This document shows positions 6,363 to 6,874 of a DNA stretch of 6,874 nt, in pieces (the stretch's first letter is position 1; each line of letters begins with the position of its first letter). This stretch comes from Clostridia bacterium (GTDB lineage: Bacteria; Bacillota; Clostridia; Christensenellales; QALW01), in NCBI GenBank assembly GCA_017964345.1, contig JAGCSD010000183.1, positions 1 through 6,874 on the forward strand. Direction: 5' to 3'. The position numbers were made by a program, and so were the translations under genes. The notes beneath the pieces were generated by a model. It worked only from the letters and a program-made list of their open reading frames with translations, was not told the origin of the DNA and searched no databases.

Positions 6363-6388
6363 TAAGGGAGCTCGGAGCATTGTATGAT
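6360..6388 (+). promoter_or_regulatory. Promoter of the flavin oxidoreductase gene
   Basis: TTGTAA (6360-6365, four of six consensus bases), a 17-nt spacer, and TATGAT (6383-6388, five of six). Transcription would start near 6395, giving a leader of about 25 nt that holds AGGA (6408-6411) before the GTG start at 6420. The weak -35 next to the proposed operator fits an activator-dependent promoter. Confidence 0.65.
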
Positions 6389-6419
6389 GATACCGTGAGG
6401 TGATGTTAGGAACAGATCG

Positions 6420-6874
6420 GTGGCGTTTACAAAAGAAAGTTTTGATCAGCAAAACAGCGAAAGCGGCGCCTTTTTGCCCACGGAAAATGATTTATCGTGT
6501 TTAAGCGAACCGGTGATCGTCCAGGAAAAAACGATTCCAAACCGTGTAGTGTATCAGGCTATGGAGGGATGTGACGGCACATCGGATGGTAAGCCCGGTG
6601 AACTTACGAAACGGCGTTATATACGTTTTGCATCGGGCGGCGCGGGTGTTATATGGTTTGAAGCGACAGCTTGCTGTTTTGAGGGACGTGCCAATCCGCG
6701 TCAGCTTTGGATGTGTGAAGAAAACGTCGAGGCGTTCCATTTGCTTTTGGATGCGATACGATCCGCGTCACTGAAAGAAAACGGAACTGTTCCGCTTATT
6801 ATCATGCAGAACACGCATTCGGGGCGATATGCTAAGCCGCACGGTTTTCCTGAACCTTTGATTGCATATCATAA
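6420..6874 (+). CDS. NADH:flavin oxidoreductase, Old Yellow Enzyme family (3' partial)
   Basis: The first 151 residues of an FMN-dependent TIM-barrel oxidoreductase, cut by the window end. Seen: TIPNRVVYQAMEGCDGTSDG (38-57), the N-terminal FMN-binding strand; RRYIRFASGGAGVIWFEATA (65-84), the second conserved block; FEGRANPRQLW (87-97); and LIIMQNTHSGRYAKP (126-140), matching the Q-x-x-H-x-G-R block of the family. These enzymes reduce activated C=C bonds or act as enoate, dienoyl-CoA or demethylase-type oxidoreductases. GTG at 6420 is the first possible start after the in-frame TGA at 6396-6398 and has AGGA 8 nt upstream. The roughly 38-residue extension before the barrel appears common in one subgroup of the family, as far as I recall. 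Divergent from the AraC-type operon, so probably controlled by it. Whether a C-terminal NADH/iron-sulfur module follows cannot be seen. Confidence 0.92.
   Translation, partial: MAFTKESFDQQNSESGAFLPTENDLSCLSEPVIVQEKTIPNRVVYQAMEGCDGTSDGKPGELTKRRYIRFASGGAGVIWFEATACCFEGRANPRQLWMCEENVEAFHLLLDAIRSASLKENGTVPLIIMQNTHSGRYAKPHGFPEPLIAYH

Noticed and set aside
6204..6452. 83-codon N-terminal extension of the AraC-type reading frame
   Set aside because: It runs through the predicted promoter and leader, has a Cys/Phe-rich composition unlike a regulator, and the ATG at 6201-6203 has a proper ribosome site and gives the normal family length.
6403..6503. 33-codon plus-strand frame starting ATG at 6403 after GAGGTG
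   Set aside because: The GAGG is only 2 nt from the ATG, too close to work. The GTG at 6420 in another frame leads into the clearly conserved flavin oxidoreductase.
6501..6740. 79-aa minus-strand frame at the right end
   Set aside because: It is antisense to the flavin oxidoreductase coding sequence and has no recognisable motif.

Overview
The window looks like a chromosomal piece of a low- to mid-GC Firmicute, most likely a gut-type Clostridia member. The reasons are a Firmicutes-style class II GalT, consensus sigma-A promoters, strong AGGAGG-like ribosome binding sites, and short overlapping operons. This is inference; there is no rRNA or other taxonomic marker. No tRNA, rRNA, CRISPR array, insertion sequence or origin was seen.

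Layout from left to right. (1) Bases 2-439, plus strand: the C-terminal part of an ABC transporter ATPase whose tail carries an AbrB/SpoVT-like domain. (2) Bases 441-484: a bidirectional terminator between convergent genes. (3) Bases 492-3416, minus strand: a three-gene operon read galT, then a 212-aa and a 266-aa four-helix membrane protein. The two membrane proteins look like diverged tandem duplicates of each other. A near-perfect sigma-A promoter sits just upstream of galT. (4) Bases 3417-3654: no gene, but the galT promoter, a 14-bp direct repeat with one copy inside the promoter spacer, and a complex hairpin that probably terminates the upstream operon. (5) Bases 3655-6203, minus strand: a tightly coupled operon read AraC-type regulator, D-2-hydroxyacid dehydrogenase, sugar isomerase/epimerase-like TIM barrel. 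(6) Bases 6204-6419: a divergent control region with one promoter for each side and a pair of direct repeats 21 bp apart that fit an AraC-family operator. (7) Bases 6420-6874, plus strand: the start of an Old Yellow Enzyme-type flavin oxidoreductase, cut by the window end.

The right half is best read as one small inducible catabolic locus. The AraC-type protein senses a sugar-like ligand, probably activates the divergent flavin oxidoreductase, and limits its own operon. The dehydrogenase, TIM-barrel protein and flavin enzyme would supply two redox steps and one isomerisation on a substrate the sequence does not name. The left half is galactose metabolism (Leloir pathway) with two unrecognised membrane proteins co-transcribed, next to an unrelated transporter. 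The most unusual items are the ATPase-AbrB fusion, the galT-linked membrane paralogues, and the three-enzyme divergent locus with its operator geometry.
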